A stretch of DNA of 43,862 bases from Thiopontia sp964344135 (GTDB lineage Bacteria; Pseudomonadota; Gammaproteobacteria; GCF-002020875): assembly GCA_964344135.1 (NCBI GenBank), contig CAYFMF010000013.1, forward strand, positions 1 to 43,862, read 5' to 3'. Each line of letters starts with the position of its first letter. Position 1 is the stretch's first letter. Both the position numbers and the translations under genes were made by a program. The notes beneath the pieces are model-generated. The model saw only the letters and a list, made by a program, of their open reading frames with translations. It ran no database searches and was not told the DNA's origin. Positions 32,735 to 40,194 of this stretch are shown here, one piece after another.

Positions 32735-34645
32735 CTATTTGCGCTGCTCCACTTCCTCTTTGAGAAGCGCGGTAAACGCCTCAATCGATAGTGTTCCGAG
32801 GTCTTCACCACCCCGTGCACGCACAGCAACAGCCCCTTCTTCCATCTCGCGATCCCCAATCACCAAAATGTAGGGGACCCTCTGCATGGAATGTTCGCGA
32901 ATTTTAAGGCCTATCTTCTCGTTTCTCAAGTCGGATTCGACCCGAAACCCTGCGTTATTCAGCTGTTTTGCAACATTTTCTGTCGCCTCACGCTGGCTAT
33001 CGGTGATATTGATCACCACCGCCTGCAGCGGAGAGAGCCAGACCGGCATCGAACCGGCATACTCCTCAATCAGAATTCCGACAAAACGCTCCAGCGAACC
33101 GAGGATTGCACGGTGCAGCATCACCGGGCTCCTCTTCTCTCCATGCTCATCCACATAGGTGGCATCGAGCCGCCCCGGCATCGAGAAATCAACCTGGATG
33201 GTGCCACACTGCCAGACCCGGCCAATGCAGTCCTTCAGCGAGAACTCGATCTTCGGACCGTAGAAGGCCCCCTCACCCGGCTGCAGCTCCCACTCCAGCC
33301 CCTTGGCATTGAGCGCGGTCTCCAGCGCCTGCTCCGCCTGATCCCAGACCGCATCACTGCCGACCCGCTTCTCGGGACGGGTGGAGAGCTTGATCAGCAC
33401 CTCGCTGAAACCAAAATCCTCGTAGACCTCGAACAGCAGCTCCATGAATGCGGCCACCTCGGACTGAATCTGATCCTCGGTACAGAAGATATGGGCATCA
33501 TCCTGGGTAAAGTTGCGCACCCGCATCAACCCGTGGAGGGTTCCCGAGGGCTCATTGCGGTGGCAGGAGCCAAACTCGGCAAGGCGCAAGGGAAGATCGC
33601 GATAGCTGCGCAGCCCCTGGTTGTAGATCTGCACATGGCCCGGACAGTTCATCGGCTTGATTGCGTAGTCCCGGTTCTCGGAGTGGGTGGTGAAGATCAT
33701 GTCGCCAAACTTGTCCCAGTGGCCCGACTTCTCCCACAGCACGCGATCAATCACCTGCGGGGTGTGCACCTCCTGGTAGCCGTGGTGGCGCAGCTTCTCA
33801 CGCACATAGTCCTCCACCTCGCGGTAGATCGACCACCCCTTGCTGTGCCAGAAGACCATTCCCGGTGCCTCCTCCTGGGCATGGAAGAGGTCCAGCTTCT
33901 TGCCGATCTTGCGGTGGTCCCGCTTCTCCGCCTCCTCCAGCCGGTGCAGATACTGTTTTAACTGCTTCTTGTCCGGGAAGGCGGTACCGTAGATCCGCTG
34001 CAGCATCTCGTTGTCAGAGTCACCGCGCCAGTAGGCGCCCGCCAGCTTCATCAGCTTGAAGCCACCCTTGAGGTGACCGGTGGAGGGGACGTGCGGGCCA
34101 CGACAGAGGTCGATAAAGTCCCCCTGACGGTAGAGTGAGAGGGTCTGATCGGCGGGGATATCACGGATGATCTCCGCCTTGTAGGCCTCCCCCTGCGCCT
34201 CAAAGAAGGCAACCGCCTCGTCGCGCCCCATCTCGGAGCGCTCGATCCGGATATTCTGCTTGGCCAGCTCCGCCATCCTCTTCTCAATGGTCTTGAAATC
34301 CTCTGGGGCAAATTTCTCCTCGCGGGCAAAGTCGTAGTAGAAGCCGTTCTCGACCACCGGACCAATGGTGATCTGGGTCTCCGGATAGAGCTCCTTGACC
34401 GCCTGTGCCAGCAGGTGGGCCGTGGAGTGGCGGATGATCTCCAGCCCCTCCTCGTCCCGACTGGTGATCAGTGAGAGGGCAACATCCTCCTCAATCCGAC
34501 AGGAGGTATCGACCAGTGCCTCACCGATCTTGCCGGCCAGTGCCGCCTTGGCGAGGCCAGGACCGATATCGGCAGCCACCTCATGAACGGTTACAGGGGC
34601 ATCAAAGGAACGTTGGGAACCATCAGGCAGCGTGATTACAGGCAT
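32735..34645 (-). CDS. thrS: Threonyl-tRNA synthetase ThrS
   Basis: Class II synthetase for tRNA-Thr. 636 residues (E. coli 642). Domains: an N-terminal TGS domain (about 1-62), the editing domain with the zinc-like HSTAHLLAQAVKELYP and the HxxxH/C motifs around 75-185 (ICRGPHVPSTG-like CRGPHVPSTG), the catalytic core with MNCPGHVQIYNQGLRSYRDLPLRLAEFG and HGLMRVRNFTQDDAHIFC, and a C-terminal anticodon-binding domain with SDLRNEKIGLKIREH. GGAGAG precedes the ATG. A strong terminator separates it from tRNA-Val upstream. Confidence 0.97.
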   Translation of the reverse strand: MPVITLPDGSQRSFDAPVTVHEVAADIGPGLAKAALAGKIGEALVDTSCRIEEDVALSLITSRDEEGLEIIRHSTAHLLAQAVKELYPETQITIGPVVENGFYYDFAREEKFAPEDFKTIEKRMAELAKQNIRIERSEMGRDEAVAFFEAQGEAYKAEIIRDIPADQTLSLYRQGDFIDLCRGPHVPSTGHLKGGFKLMKLAGAYWRGDSDNEMLQRIYGTAFPDKKQLKQYLHRLEEAEKRDHRKIGKKLDLFHAQEEAPGMVFWHSKGWSIYREVEDYVREKLRHHGYQEVHTPQVIDRVLWEKSGHWDKFGDMIFTTHSENRDYAIKPMNCPGHVQIYNQGLRSYRDLPLRLAEFGSCHRNEPSGTLHGLMRVRNFTQDDAHIFCTEDQIQSEVAAFMELLFEVYEDFGFSEVLIKLSTRPEKRVGSDAVWDQAEQALETALNAKGLEWELQPGEGAFYGPKIEFSLKDCIGRVWQCGTIQVDFSMPGRLDATYVDEHGEKRSPVMLHRAILGSLERFVGILIEEYAGSMPVWLSPLQAVVINITDSQREATENVAKQLNNAGFRVESDLRNEKIGLKIREHSMQRVPYILVIGDREMEEGAVAVRARGGEDLGTLSIEAFTALLKEEVEQRK

Positions 34646-34690
34646 TTTTCTCTCCAGTGGCGACCCATACCAGAGGCCGCTTGCATCATC

Positions 34691-34735
34691 AAAAAAAATG
34701 GTCAGCCACCAGACGATGTGCTGACCATCTCAAAA
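34691..34735 (-). terminator. Intrinsic terminator after tRNA-Val
   Basis: On the minus strand a 9 bp stem ATGGTCAGC / GCTGACCAT with a 13 nt loop is followed by eight T. An A-tract on the other side would make it work on both strands. It lies between tRNA-Val and thrS. Confidence 0.85.
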
Positions 34736-34739
34736 AAAT

Positions 34740-34816
34740 TGGTAGGCGCGAGTGGATTCGAACCACCGACTTCCACCATGTCAAGGTGACACTCTAACCA
34801 ACTGAGTTACGCGCCT
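34740..34816 (-). tRNA. tRNA-Val (GAC)
   Basis: 77 nt including an encoded CCA. The acceptor stem AGGCGCG pairs with CGCGCCT, the T arm contains GGTTCGAATCC, and the anticodon loop TTGACAT gives GAC. It has its own promoter and a strong downstream terminator. Confidence 0.93.
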
Positions 34817-34832
34817 GAAGTTTAGAGGGCGG

Positions 34833-34860
34833 ATTCTACAGCCTTATGCCCGCGTGTCAA
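34833..34860 (-). promoter_or_regulatory. tRNA-Val promoter
   Basis: On the minus strand TTGACA (34855-34860, perfect -35) and TAGAAT (34833-34838) are 16 bp apart, ending 16 bp before the tRNA. The CCGCCC after the -10 box is a GC-rich discriminator of the kind seen at stringently controlled stable-RNA promoters. Confidence 0.75.
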
Positions 34861-34964
34861 TAATAGGCCCACCGGTTTGGGGACATCTCGACTGTGTAGT
34901 CTCCTGCAAGTCTGACCGCCTTACGCATATTCTGCAGGCTGAGTGCGGCAGGCGCGGATTGTGA

Positions 34965-34993
34965 TTGTATCGCCGTCCTGCACCCCCTATAAT
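34965..34993 (+). promoter_or_regulatory. tRNA-Leu promoter
   Basis: TTGTAT (34965-34970) and a perfect TATAAT (34988-34993) are 17 bp apart, 12 bp before the tRNA, with a GC-rich discriminator CCGCCC like that of tRNA-Val. Confidence 0.75.
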
Positions 34994-35005
34994 CCGCCCA
35001 CTTGT

Positions 35006-35092
35006 GCCGGGGTGGCGGAATTGGTAGACGCAGCGGATTCAAAATCCGCCGCTGGCAACAGCTTGGGGGTTCAAGTCCCCCCCCCGGTACCA
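35006..35092 (+). tRNA. tRNA-Leu (CAA)
   Basis: 87 nt including an encoded CCA, with the long variable arm of class II tRNAs (about 35053-35067). The anticodon loop TTCAAAA gives CAA. The acceptor GCCGGGG pairs with CCCCGGT, leaving a G-T first pair. The D arm has GGTAGACGC as usual for tRNA-Leu. Confidence 0.93.
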
Positions 35093-35103
35093 TACATTTT
35101 CTA

Positions 35104-35184
35104 CCCCAGGTAGCCTGTCGAATTTAACCTCAGGAGCTATACCCTGGGCACTTCTGAGGTTAAACCCGACAGGGTTCCCTGGCT
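35104..35184. repeat. 80 bp imperfect palindrome between tRNA-Leu and the gas-vesicle cluster
   Basis: CCAGG / CCTGG, CCTGTCG / CGACAGG and TTTAACCTCAG / CTGAGGTTAAA nest around a 20 nt loop, giving a long stem. No T-tract follows on either strand. It lies where transcription of the tRNA and of the gas-vesicle genes converge, so it may be a bidirectional mRNA end, or a MITE-like element next to a tRNA. Confidence 0.6.
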
Positions 35185-35206
35185 ATCTACATCATCCACA
35201 GCAGCA

Positions 35207-35590
35207 TCAGCACGCTCTTTTTTCCATGGCCGCCTCCTTCTCCTCAATCGACCTCATGATCTCCTCCAGCGAGAGGGGCTCCGGCGGCTCTACGGGGTCA
35301 GGGAGTGAGACCGATTCCGGGGCCATTACAGGGTCTGGCAGTGAGACCGGCTCCGGTATTGAGGCCGGTTGAGGAAAGAGGGGTTCCGGTTTGGCTATGG
35401 GGTCGGGCCGGATGGGTTCTGGCCGTGTCACCGGTTCCGGAATCTCTGCTGAATCGGGATGGATGGGCTCTGGCGCATCTACGGCCTCAGGAAAGAGCGA
35501 CTCCGGGAATACCTTCTCGGGAATCACCTTGTCCCACCCGTGATCACCATCCGTGCCGTTGGCACGACTGCCTGGTTTTCTCGAGCTCAT
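35207..35590 (-). CDS. Proline-rich PEP-repeat protein at the end of the gas-vesicle cluster
   Basis: I do not recognise a family. 127 residues from ATG at 35590, with GGGAGG about 10 nt upstream. Residues about 35-105 are a run of imperfect proline-rich repeats: PEPI, PEPV, PEPI, PEPL, PEPV and two copies of SLPDPV, each spaced by 6-11 residues with acidic and hydrophobic fillers. A short amphipathic helix, SLEEIMRSIEEKEAAMEKR, ends the protein, and the last residue is cysteine. There is no signal peptide. The repeat should be extended and disordered with a helical tip, suited to spacing or bundling. It lies 45 bp after the gvpJ-like gene on the same strand. Confidence 0.7.
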   Translation of the reverse strand: MSSRKPGSRANGTDGDHGWDKVIPEKVFPESLFPEAVDAPEPIHPDSAEIPEPVTRPEPIRPDPIAKPEPLFPQPASIPEPVSLPDPVMAPESVSLPDPVEPPEPLSLEEIMRSIEEKEAAMEKRAC

Positions 35591-35634
35591 CCTCAATACC
35601 CTCCCATCTCATCCCTCTCAAAGAGGGGTTCAGA

Positions 35635-35946
35635 CTATTTGGTTGTTTCGACTCTGCCCTCAAGCTGTTGCAGCCGCTGCTCCAGCTGGGCATAGCGATC
35701 CTCTGAGAGCTGCTCACTCTCACGACCGGTAAAGACGGGGTTATCCTTCCACCAGTCGATCCCCATATCGATCGCCTTGTCGACCGAGCAGACCACCAGC
35801 CTGATCTCCAGTGTAAGCAGCTCAATATCGACAATCTTGACACGGATATCACCGCTAACGACAATCCCCTTGTCAAGAATCCGTTCCAACAGGTCAGCAA
35901 TGTTGGTGCCCTGTGTTGATGATGCAATTGTTCTCTGTTCAGCCAT
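35635..35946 (-). CDS. gvpJ: Gas vesicle protein, GvpA family (GvpJ-like)
   Basis: A 103-residue GvpA paralogue. The conserved shell fold is seen in NIADLLERILDKGIVVSGDIRVKI-VDIELLTLEIRLVVCSVDKA. A C-terminal extension (WWKDNPVFTG, then a coiled coil about 78-98) distinguishes it from GvpA and is typical of GvpJ-type minor proteins, thought to cap or nucleate the growing vesicle. It lies 34 bp after gvpK. The GvpJ assignment rests on length and the tail, so it could be named gvpA3 in other schemes. Confidence 0.85.
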   Translation of the reverse strand: MAEQRTIASSTQGTNIADLLERILDKGIVVSGDIRVKIVDIELLTLEIRLVVCSVDKAIDMGIDWWKDNPVFTGRESEQLSEDRYAQLEQRLQQLEGRVETTK

Positions 35947-35980
35947 TTCTCTATCCCCTGTTATTCAAACCCAACCCGCT

Positions 35981-36316
35981 CTACAACAATCTTCCAAGAG
36001 GACCAAGATCCAGATTCAGGTCCTCCTCTCTCAGTCCCATCTGTTCACGCAGCTGCCTGATCTCTTCGGCCTGCTGCATCAGTGTCAGCCCCAGTTGCTC
36101 CACCTGCTTGTCACTCAGTGAGCCGGACTCCATTCTGCGAATGGCCTGCTTCTCAAGCAGCTCATGGAGAAGGCGCACCAGGGTCAGGACAAGTTGCCCC
36201 AGTCCGTTACGGACCTTCTCACCATCGATGTTCAACTCACCAGAGTGGCCTGCTCCACCAGCAAGGTGGGTGGCCAATCGGGGCAATATCTCCTGCTCTT
36301 CCAAATCTCTATCCAT
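35981..36316 (-). CDS. gvpK: Gas vesicle protein GvpK
   Basis: 111 residues from ATG at 36316, which has GGGAGAAG 4 nt upstream and overlaps the preceding gene by 8 bp; a start at 36370 would add 18 residues inside that gene. GvpK is an essential accessory protein of unknown exact role in vesicle assembly. Family signs are LNIDGEKVRNGLGQLVLTLVRLLHELLEKQAIRRME, then QVEQLGLTLMQQAEEI, and the C-terminal LNLDLGPLGRLL, which is nearly invariant in the family. Confidence 0.92.
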   Translation of the reverse strand: MDRDLEEQEILPRLATHLAGGAGHSGELNIDGEKVRNGLGQLVLTLVRLLHELLEKQAIRRMESGSLSDKQVEQLGLTLMQQAEEIRQLREQMGLREEDLNLDLGPLGRLL

Positions 36317-36599
36317 CACTCTTCTCCCTGCCGTCACTCCGCCTCTCTCTATCCCTCTGTGCTGCAGCAATCGATTTTTCTGCCGGATCGACCGAGGTCA
36401 GCACCAACTGCAATCCCAGATAGATCAGATCGACACCAGCAACCGATATCCTCACCTCACCGGCCACAACAGCCCCCGCATTCAATGTCCTGTCGAGAAC
36501 CTCACACAGGGAGAGCTGGTCCATATGCTCCAGGTCCATCCTGCTTGTTGCTGATGTACTGCTCACAATCTCTGCTGGCTCTTTCCCTTCCATCAACAT
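36309..36599 (-). CDS. Gas vesicle protein, GvpA family (GvpM/S/J-like)
   Basis: A 96-residue divergent GvpA paralogue. The shell core is SLCEVLDRTLNAGAVVAGEVRISVAGVDLIYLGLQLVLTSVD. It has about 25 extra N-terminal residues and a basic tail (AAQRDRERRSDGREKSDG) instead of GvpA's short end. Such paralogues (GvpJ, GvpM, GvpS) are minor components needed to start vesicles. ATG at 36599 or ATG at 36593 may be used; the second shares bases with the ATPase stop (TGATG), implying coupling. gvpK overlaps its end. Confidence 0.82.
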   Translation of the reverse strand: MLMEGKEPAEIVSSTSATSRMDLEHMDQLSLCEVLDRTLNAGAVVAGEVRISVAGVDLIYLGLQLVLTSVDPAEKSIAAAQRDRERRSDGREKSDG

Positions 36600-38521
36600 C
36601 CACCCTTACCAAAAAGTTGTGCCCCCAGGGAGCAGAGTGCTGCTCTTCTCAGGGGGGTTCCCAGTGTTACCTCCCCCCTGCAGAGCGAGGGAAACTTCTG
36701 TCCATACCTCTCAACCACCCCGCGCTCCTCCAGATGAAGATGGTGACAGAGCGCACAACCGGAGTCGGGGGTCAGACGGTTGAGATAGAGAGCGTGGAGC
36801 GGAACCGAGAGCCTCTCCAGTGCATCTGCAAGGTCGATGGTCTCCTCAAGGGCAAGAATGGTGGGGAGGGAGACAAGAATGGCTGTGGTACGCTCCCTGT
36901 CCCGGAGCAGATCACGAAACTGATGCGTCCTTTTTGAGAGGCTGACCAGCCTCTCATTGAGACCGGGGAAATGGATCACCTCCCGGTAACGCAGAATCAG
37001 CTCAAAAAATGACTTGAGCCAGTTTTCAATCAGGGCGGGGGTCTCAAGAAGGCGAAGAAAATGGCCACTGGGTGCAGGATCGATCACCACCTGATCATAG
37101 CTCCCCTCCCGCATATAATCCATCAGCTCCGTTACCGCAATAATCTCATCAAGCCCTGTCGGTGCGAGATCAATGAAGTGGTCGAGCACCTCACGGTCAA
37201 ATGTGAGGTCTATATTGGGCAGGGCGCTCTCCAGAAAGGCCTCAAGCTCCTGATGGTATCGACCCCTGAACTTTCCGTACTCCCTTCCGGGGCTCATCTG
37301 CTGGGCAAACAGATTCTCATACCCCTCAACCGGTGTGGGTCGGGAGCCAATCTTCTGCTCCAGTATCTGTGAGAGTGAGTGGGCTGGATCACTGGAGAAG
37401 AGGAGAACCCTTTTTTCACTCTGCTGCCTGGCCCAGTACATTGCAATTGCTGTCGAGAGGGTGCTCTTTCCGACCCCTCCCTTGCCTGCAACCATCAGAA
37501 GCCTCTGTTGCCGATTCAGTTGCGGTTCACTGCAGGGGCGCTCCACCCTCGCCTCGGAACTCCTGTGGCCCACTGGAGAGGGGGCTCGCTCTGCGGGGGG
37601 GAGCGGAGTGCTACTCTCCCAGAACGACTCCAGAGCGGCAATGCCACGCACCTCATGCGGGTACTGCGGGATTCCATAGAGTGTGATCCGCTCACCCTGC
37701 ACCATTCTGGAGAGGCGTCTGATCTCCTCTCTCTGGTGGCGGGAGCGGACCTCACAGAGGTCACAGCCCGCTGTCTGGGGGAGCAGCCGATTGAAAAGAA
37801 GCTCTGCAACCGGGATATCCACCTTTTCGAGCTTGGCGATCAGTCCACGCGTCTCCTCAATCGAGGAGCGCTCTGCAACCAGAACCGGAATAAAGAGGGT
37901 CTCACCAGGGTTGGTCAGGGTTGTTGCTGCATACTCCAGGGTGGTATCCAGCTCAATCAGGAACCGGTCCAGCTCATCCGGAAGATACTTTCGTGCAAAC
38001 TGCTTCTTGATATAGCGCTGCTTGGCAAGCAGGGTATCCAGCGCCTCCAGCCACCGCTTCAGCAGATTGGGCATCTCCAGAAGACGCAGGGTATGGCCGG
38101 TCGGTGCGGTATCAATAATGATCCTGCGGTATCTCCCCTCCTCCAGCCATGATGCCAGTGTGCGGAATGCCATCAGCTCATCCACGCCCGGCATTGAGAG
38201 CTCCAGGAAACCACCGAGATCCTCCTTGTCAAAGAAGGTCCCCCGCTCCGCGATCTCCAGGAGAAAGTCGCCATGCTCCTGCTGAAACTTCTCCAGCTCC
38301 TGCTCTGCATCCAGCTCCCTCACTGTCAGGTTATCCGGGACAGACTCACCGGCGAGTGCATCGAGCAGAGAGTGGGCGGGATCGGTCGAGACCAGGCAGA
38401 CGGACTCCTCAGGGTGCGCTCTTGCCAGTGTAATTGCGCAGGCGGAGGCGCAGGTTGTCTTTCCAACCCCCCCCTTGCCACCAAACAGGATCAGCCGCAG
38501 ATTGTGGTCAAGGGGAATCAA
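36593..38521 (-). CDS. Tandem ArsA/GET3-like ATPase in the gas-vesicle cluster
   Basis: A 642-residue protein made of two homologous ArsA/GET3 domains. Each has a deviant P-loop (FGGKGGVGKTT at 13-23 and VAGKGGVGKST near 343-353), a switch I STDPAHSL / SSDPAHSL, a switch II VIIDTAPTGH-type sequence (IIIDTAPTGHTLRLLE and VVIDPAPSGHFLRLLE) and a zinc-type CxxC (GCDLC near 252, GCALC near 587). GET3 dimers clamp zinc through CxxC and carry tail-anchored membrane proteins; ArsA drives arsenite efflux. No arsB, arsR or arsenite-type triple cysteine is present, so arsenic resistance is unlikely. Position between gvpG and a gvpA paralogue, with overlaps at both ends (ATGA, TGATG), suggests a role with gas-vesicle proteins. 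Confidence 0.88.
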   Translation of the reverse strand: MIPLDHNLRLILFGGKGGVGKTTCASACAITLARAHPEESVCLVSTDPAHSLLDALAGESVPDNLTVRELDAEQELEKFQQEHGDFLLEIAERGTFFDKEDLGGFLELSMPGVDELMAFRTLASWLEEGRYRRIIIDTAPTGHTLRLLEMPNLLKRWLEALDTLLAKQRYIKKQFARKYLPDELDRFLIELDTTLEYAATTLTNPGETLFIPVLVAERSSIEETRGLIAKLEKVDIPVAELLFNRLLPQTAGCDLCEVRSRHQREEIRRLSRMVQGERITLYGIPQYPHEVRGIAALESFWESSTPLPPAERAPSPVGHRSSEARVERPCSEPQLNRQQRLLMVAGKGGVGKSTLSTAIAMYWARQQSEKRVLLFSSDPAHSLSQILEQKIGSRPTPVEGYENLFAQQMSPGREYGKFRGRYHQELEAFLESALPNIDLTFDREVLDHFIDLAPTGLDEIIAVTELMDYMREGSYDQVVIDPAPSGHFLRLLETPALIENWLKSFFELILRYREVIHFPGLNERLVSLSKRTHQFRDLLRDRERTTAILVSLPTILALEETIDLADALERLSVPLHALYLNRLTPDSGCALCHHLHLEERGVVERYGQKFPSLCRGEVTLGTPLRRAALCSLGAQLFGKGGC

Positions 38522-38901
38522 GGGTTCTCTCCATCCGGTTCCTCCCCTGCCTCATCCTCCTCGCTGAAACCGTCCCACTCCTGCAGTTCGTCCCACTCGT
38601 CCCACTCCCACTCCTCATCCTCTCCGGTTTCGGCCTCTCTATCCAGGCGCTCAGGCACCTCTTCACCCTCCCGCTCATCCTGGATCTGGTCAAGCCGGTC
38701 CAGCAGCACCTTCTCTCTGGATTCAAACTCCTCTGCAGTGATCTGTTCTGTCTCCAGCAGCATGTAGAGTTCAGAGAGCTGCTGGGTGATCCGCTCGCTC
38801 TCCCCCTCCACCTCTTCCTCGGCGATCCGTGCGATCTCCTTGAAGATCCACTTGATGCCCCGATAGGGGAAAAGAAGTATGTCATCTACGATCAGCGCCA
38901 T
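38518..38901 (-). CDS. gvpG: Gas vesicle protein GvpG with an acidic Trp-rich tail
   Basis: 127 residues. The first 85 or so are GvpG: MALIVDDILLFPYRGIKWIFKEIARIAEEE, then ERITQQLSELYMLLETEQITAEEFESREKVLLDRLD, an amphipathic and helical accessory protein. The last 40 residues are strikingly acidic with a spaced aromatic pattern (EEWEWDEWDELQEWDGF), longer than the roughly 80-90 residue GvpG proteins I know. It is preceded by a terminator hairpin, so it begins a second group of genes. Its stop overlaps the ATPase start. Confidence 0.87.
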   Translation of the reverse strand: MALIVDDILLFPYRGIKWIFKEIARIAEEEVEGESERITQQLSELYMLLETEQITAEEFESREKVLLDRLDQIQDEREGEEVPERLDREAETGEDEEWEWDEWDELQEWDGFSEEDEAGEEPDGENP

Positions 38902-38915
38902 GTCCCTACCTTACC

Positions 38916-38946
38916 AAAAAAATGGGGAGGTCAATGACCTCCCCAT
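38916..38946 (-). terminator. Strong terminator hairpin between gvpF and gvpG
   Basis: On the minus strand a 10-12 bp perfect stem (ATGGGGAGGTCA / TGACCTCCCCAT) is followed by seven T in total (TTTTTTT). It stands after gvpF/L and before gvpG, dividing the cluster into a shell/early half and an accessory half with probably reduced expression of the second. Confidence 0.85.
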
Positions 38947-38982
38947 GCACGCCTGCACCACTCTTTTGGGGAAAAGGGTATT

Positions 38983-39771
38983 TCAGGCAGTTTGCTTGTT
39001 GTCCTTTTGACTGCCCTGGGCAAGGTTCAGATCCACGAAGTTATGTGGAGCCCATGGGCCAGAGTAGTCAAAGAGAAAACTGTTATCAAAGAGCTTGGAG
39101 GCCTCAAACACCGCCTTCTCAAACCTCTTTACCTCGCCGGAGGGGAGCAGACAGGCGAGGTTGAGGAGCTCCTCCTCCCCTTTCGGGTCATTCATTCTAA
39201 TCTCGTGGCAGACACCCTCGAAGACCTCCTCAACACGGGCCGCATGGGTCTCACGCTCCTCCTGCAGGATACGGTCAAACATGCGCCCGAGCTGGATCTG
39301 CAGATCACGGGAGTCATTCATGCTGCTATTGACCATCTCATCGCGCGCGTCCCGCAGTTCGGGGTGGGTAGTGACAAAGAACTCATAGATATTGTCGACA
39401 TCCCACTTCAGTCGCAGCCCCATCTCGACCTTCCCCGCGACCCGTTCGGTCTGCTCCAGGATGCTTTCCCGGTTTCTTGACAACATCTCCATCACCCGTT
39501 TTGCATTCTGTGCGATCACCCCGAAGCGCATCGGCAGGATATTGATATCCAGCTCACCGACGGTCTTGAGAACCGACTGATGGGTCATCAGATTGCGCCG
39601 CTCCGGGCGCACGCGCGGCGTATGGATATCACTGACTATGGCAGAGACCCCCTCATGACAGATGGAGTAGACCGGTGACTTGTCGACCCCCCGAACCTTG
39701 AAGATGCGAGTCCCGATATCATCCGAGAGTGCATAGATCAGCTTTCCAGCTAGACGATTTGGTTTTTTCAT
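38983..39771 (-). CDS. Gas vesicle protein GvpF/GvpL family
   Basis: A 262-residue GvpF/L protein. The family start is visible as GKLIYALSDDIGTRIFKVRGVDKSPVYSICHEGVSAIVSDI, the mid-region as LMTHQSVLKTVGELDINILPMRFGVIAQNAKRVMEML, and the C-terminal domain with the ending FDYSGPWAPHNFVDLNL, where PWPPYxF-like motifs are typical. GvpF-type proteins bind GvpA and probably keep it soluble before incorporation. AAAAGGG lies upstream. It could be called gvpF or gvpL; no second copy is seen in the window. Confidence 0.92.
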   Translation of the reverse strand: MKKPNRLAGKLIYALSDDIGTRIFKVRGVDKSPVYSICHEGVSAIVSDIHTPRVRPERRNLMTHQSVLKTVGELDINILPMRFGVIAQNAKRVMEMLSRNRESILEQTERVAGKVEMGLRLKWDVDNIYEFFVTTHPELRDARDEMVNSSMNDSRDLQIQLGRMFDRILQEERETHAARVEEVFEGVCHEIRMNDPKGEEELLNLACLLPSGEVKRFEKAVFEASKLFDNSFLFDYSGPWAPHNFVDLNLAQGSQKDNKQTA

Positions 39772-39831
39772 GACTATCCCTTTTCCCCTTGATTAAACGA
39801 TGTTCCACAACCCCCTTTCGAGGGCGTGCGG

Positions 39832-40179
39832 TCAGTAACGAATATTGAATGTATCCATATCCTCCTGGTTTTCCTGTCTGGTTGAGCGCTTTCTGGCTGA
39901 GCGGACATTGGTGGTTACCGTTCGCCGGTACTCCTCGGAGCGCAGCAGTGTATTCTCTGCCGTCTTGATGATGTGATCCAGCTCCTCAAGGCGCGCATCA
40001 ATCTCGCCAATCCGCTCCATTGCTGTATCCTTCTCGTTGAGCAGCCGCTCACGCTCCAATTGCAGCCCTCCCATGCGAAACAGTGCATGAGAGGATTTGT
40101 TTCGTCGCAGGGAACGTCCGGTCATTGTATTGATATCAGAGGCGCTCCGTCTGGCCCGTGTCTTGTGCATCTTGCTCAT
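39832..40179 (-). CDS. Small basic coiled-coil protein in the gas-vesicle cluster
   Basis: I do not recognise a named family. 115 residues: a basic N-terminus (MSKMHKTRARRSASDINTMTGRSLRRNK) with a Gly-Gly turn (FRMGGLQLERERLL), a coiled coil from about 38-82 (LLNEKDTAMERIGEIDARLEELDHIIK), and an Arg/Ser-rich end. GGGAGAG precedes the ATG. It sits between gvpN and gvpF/L with short spacers. In the Serratia cluster, as I recall, an uncharacterised gene called gvpV has the same position, so it may be a counterpart. Confidence 0.72.
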   Translation of the reverse strand: MSKMHKTRARRSASDINTMTGRSLRRNKSSHALFRMGGLQLERERLLNEKDTAMERIGEIDARLEELDHIIKTAENTLLRSEEYRRTVTTNVRSARKRSTRQENQEDMDTFNIRY

Positions 40180-40194
40180 TTTACTCTCTCCCGG

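Noticed and set aside
34583..35093. Short frames containing GASGFEPP or GGLEPPSCCQ sequences near 34740 and 35050
   Set aside because: These are translations across tRNA-Val and tRNA-Leu genes, a well-known artefact.
36593..38521. Arsenite-resistance gene arsA
   Set aside because: No arsB, arsD or arsR nearby, no arsenite-binding cysteine triad seen, and the gene is locked by overlaps into a gas-vesicle operon.
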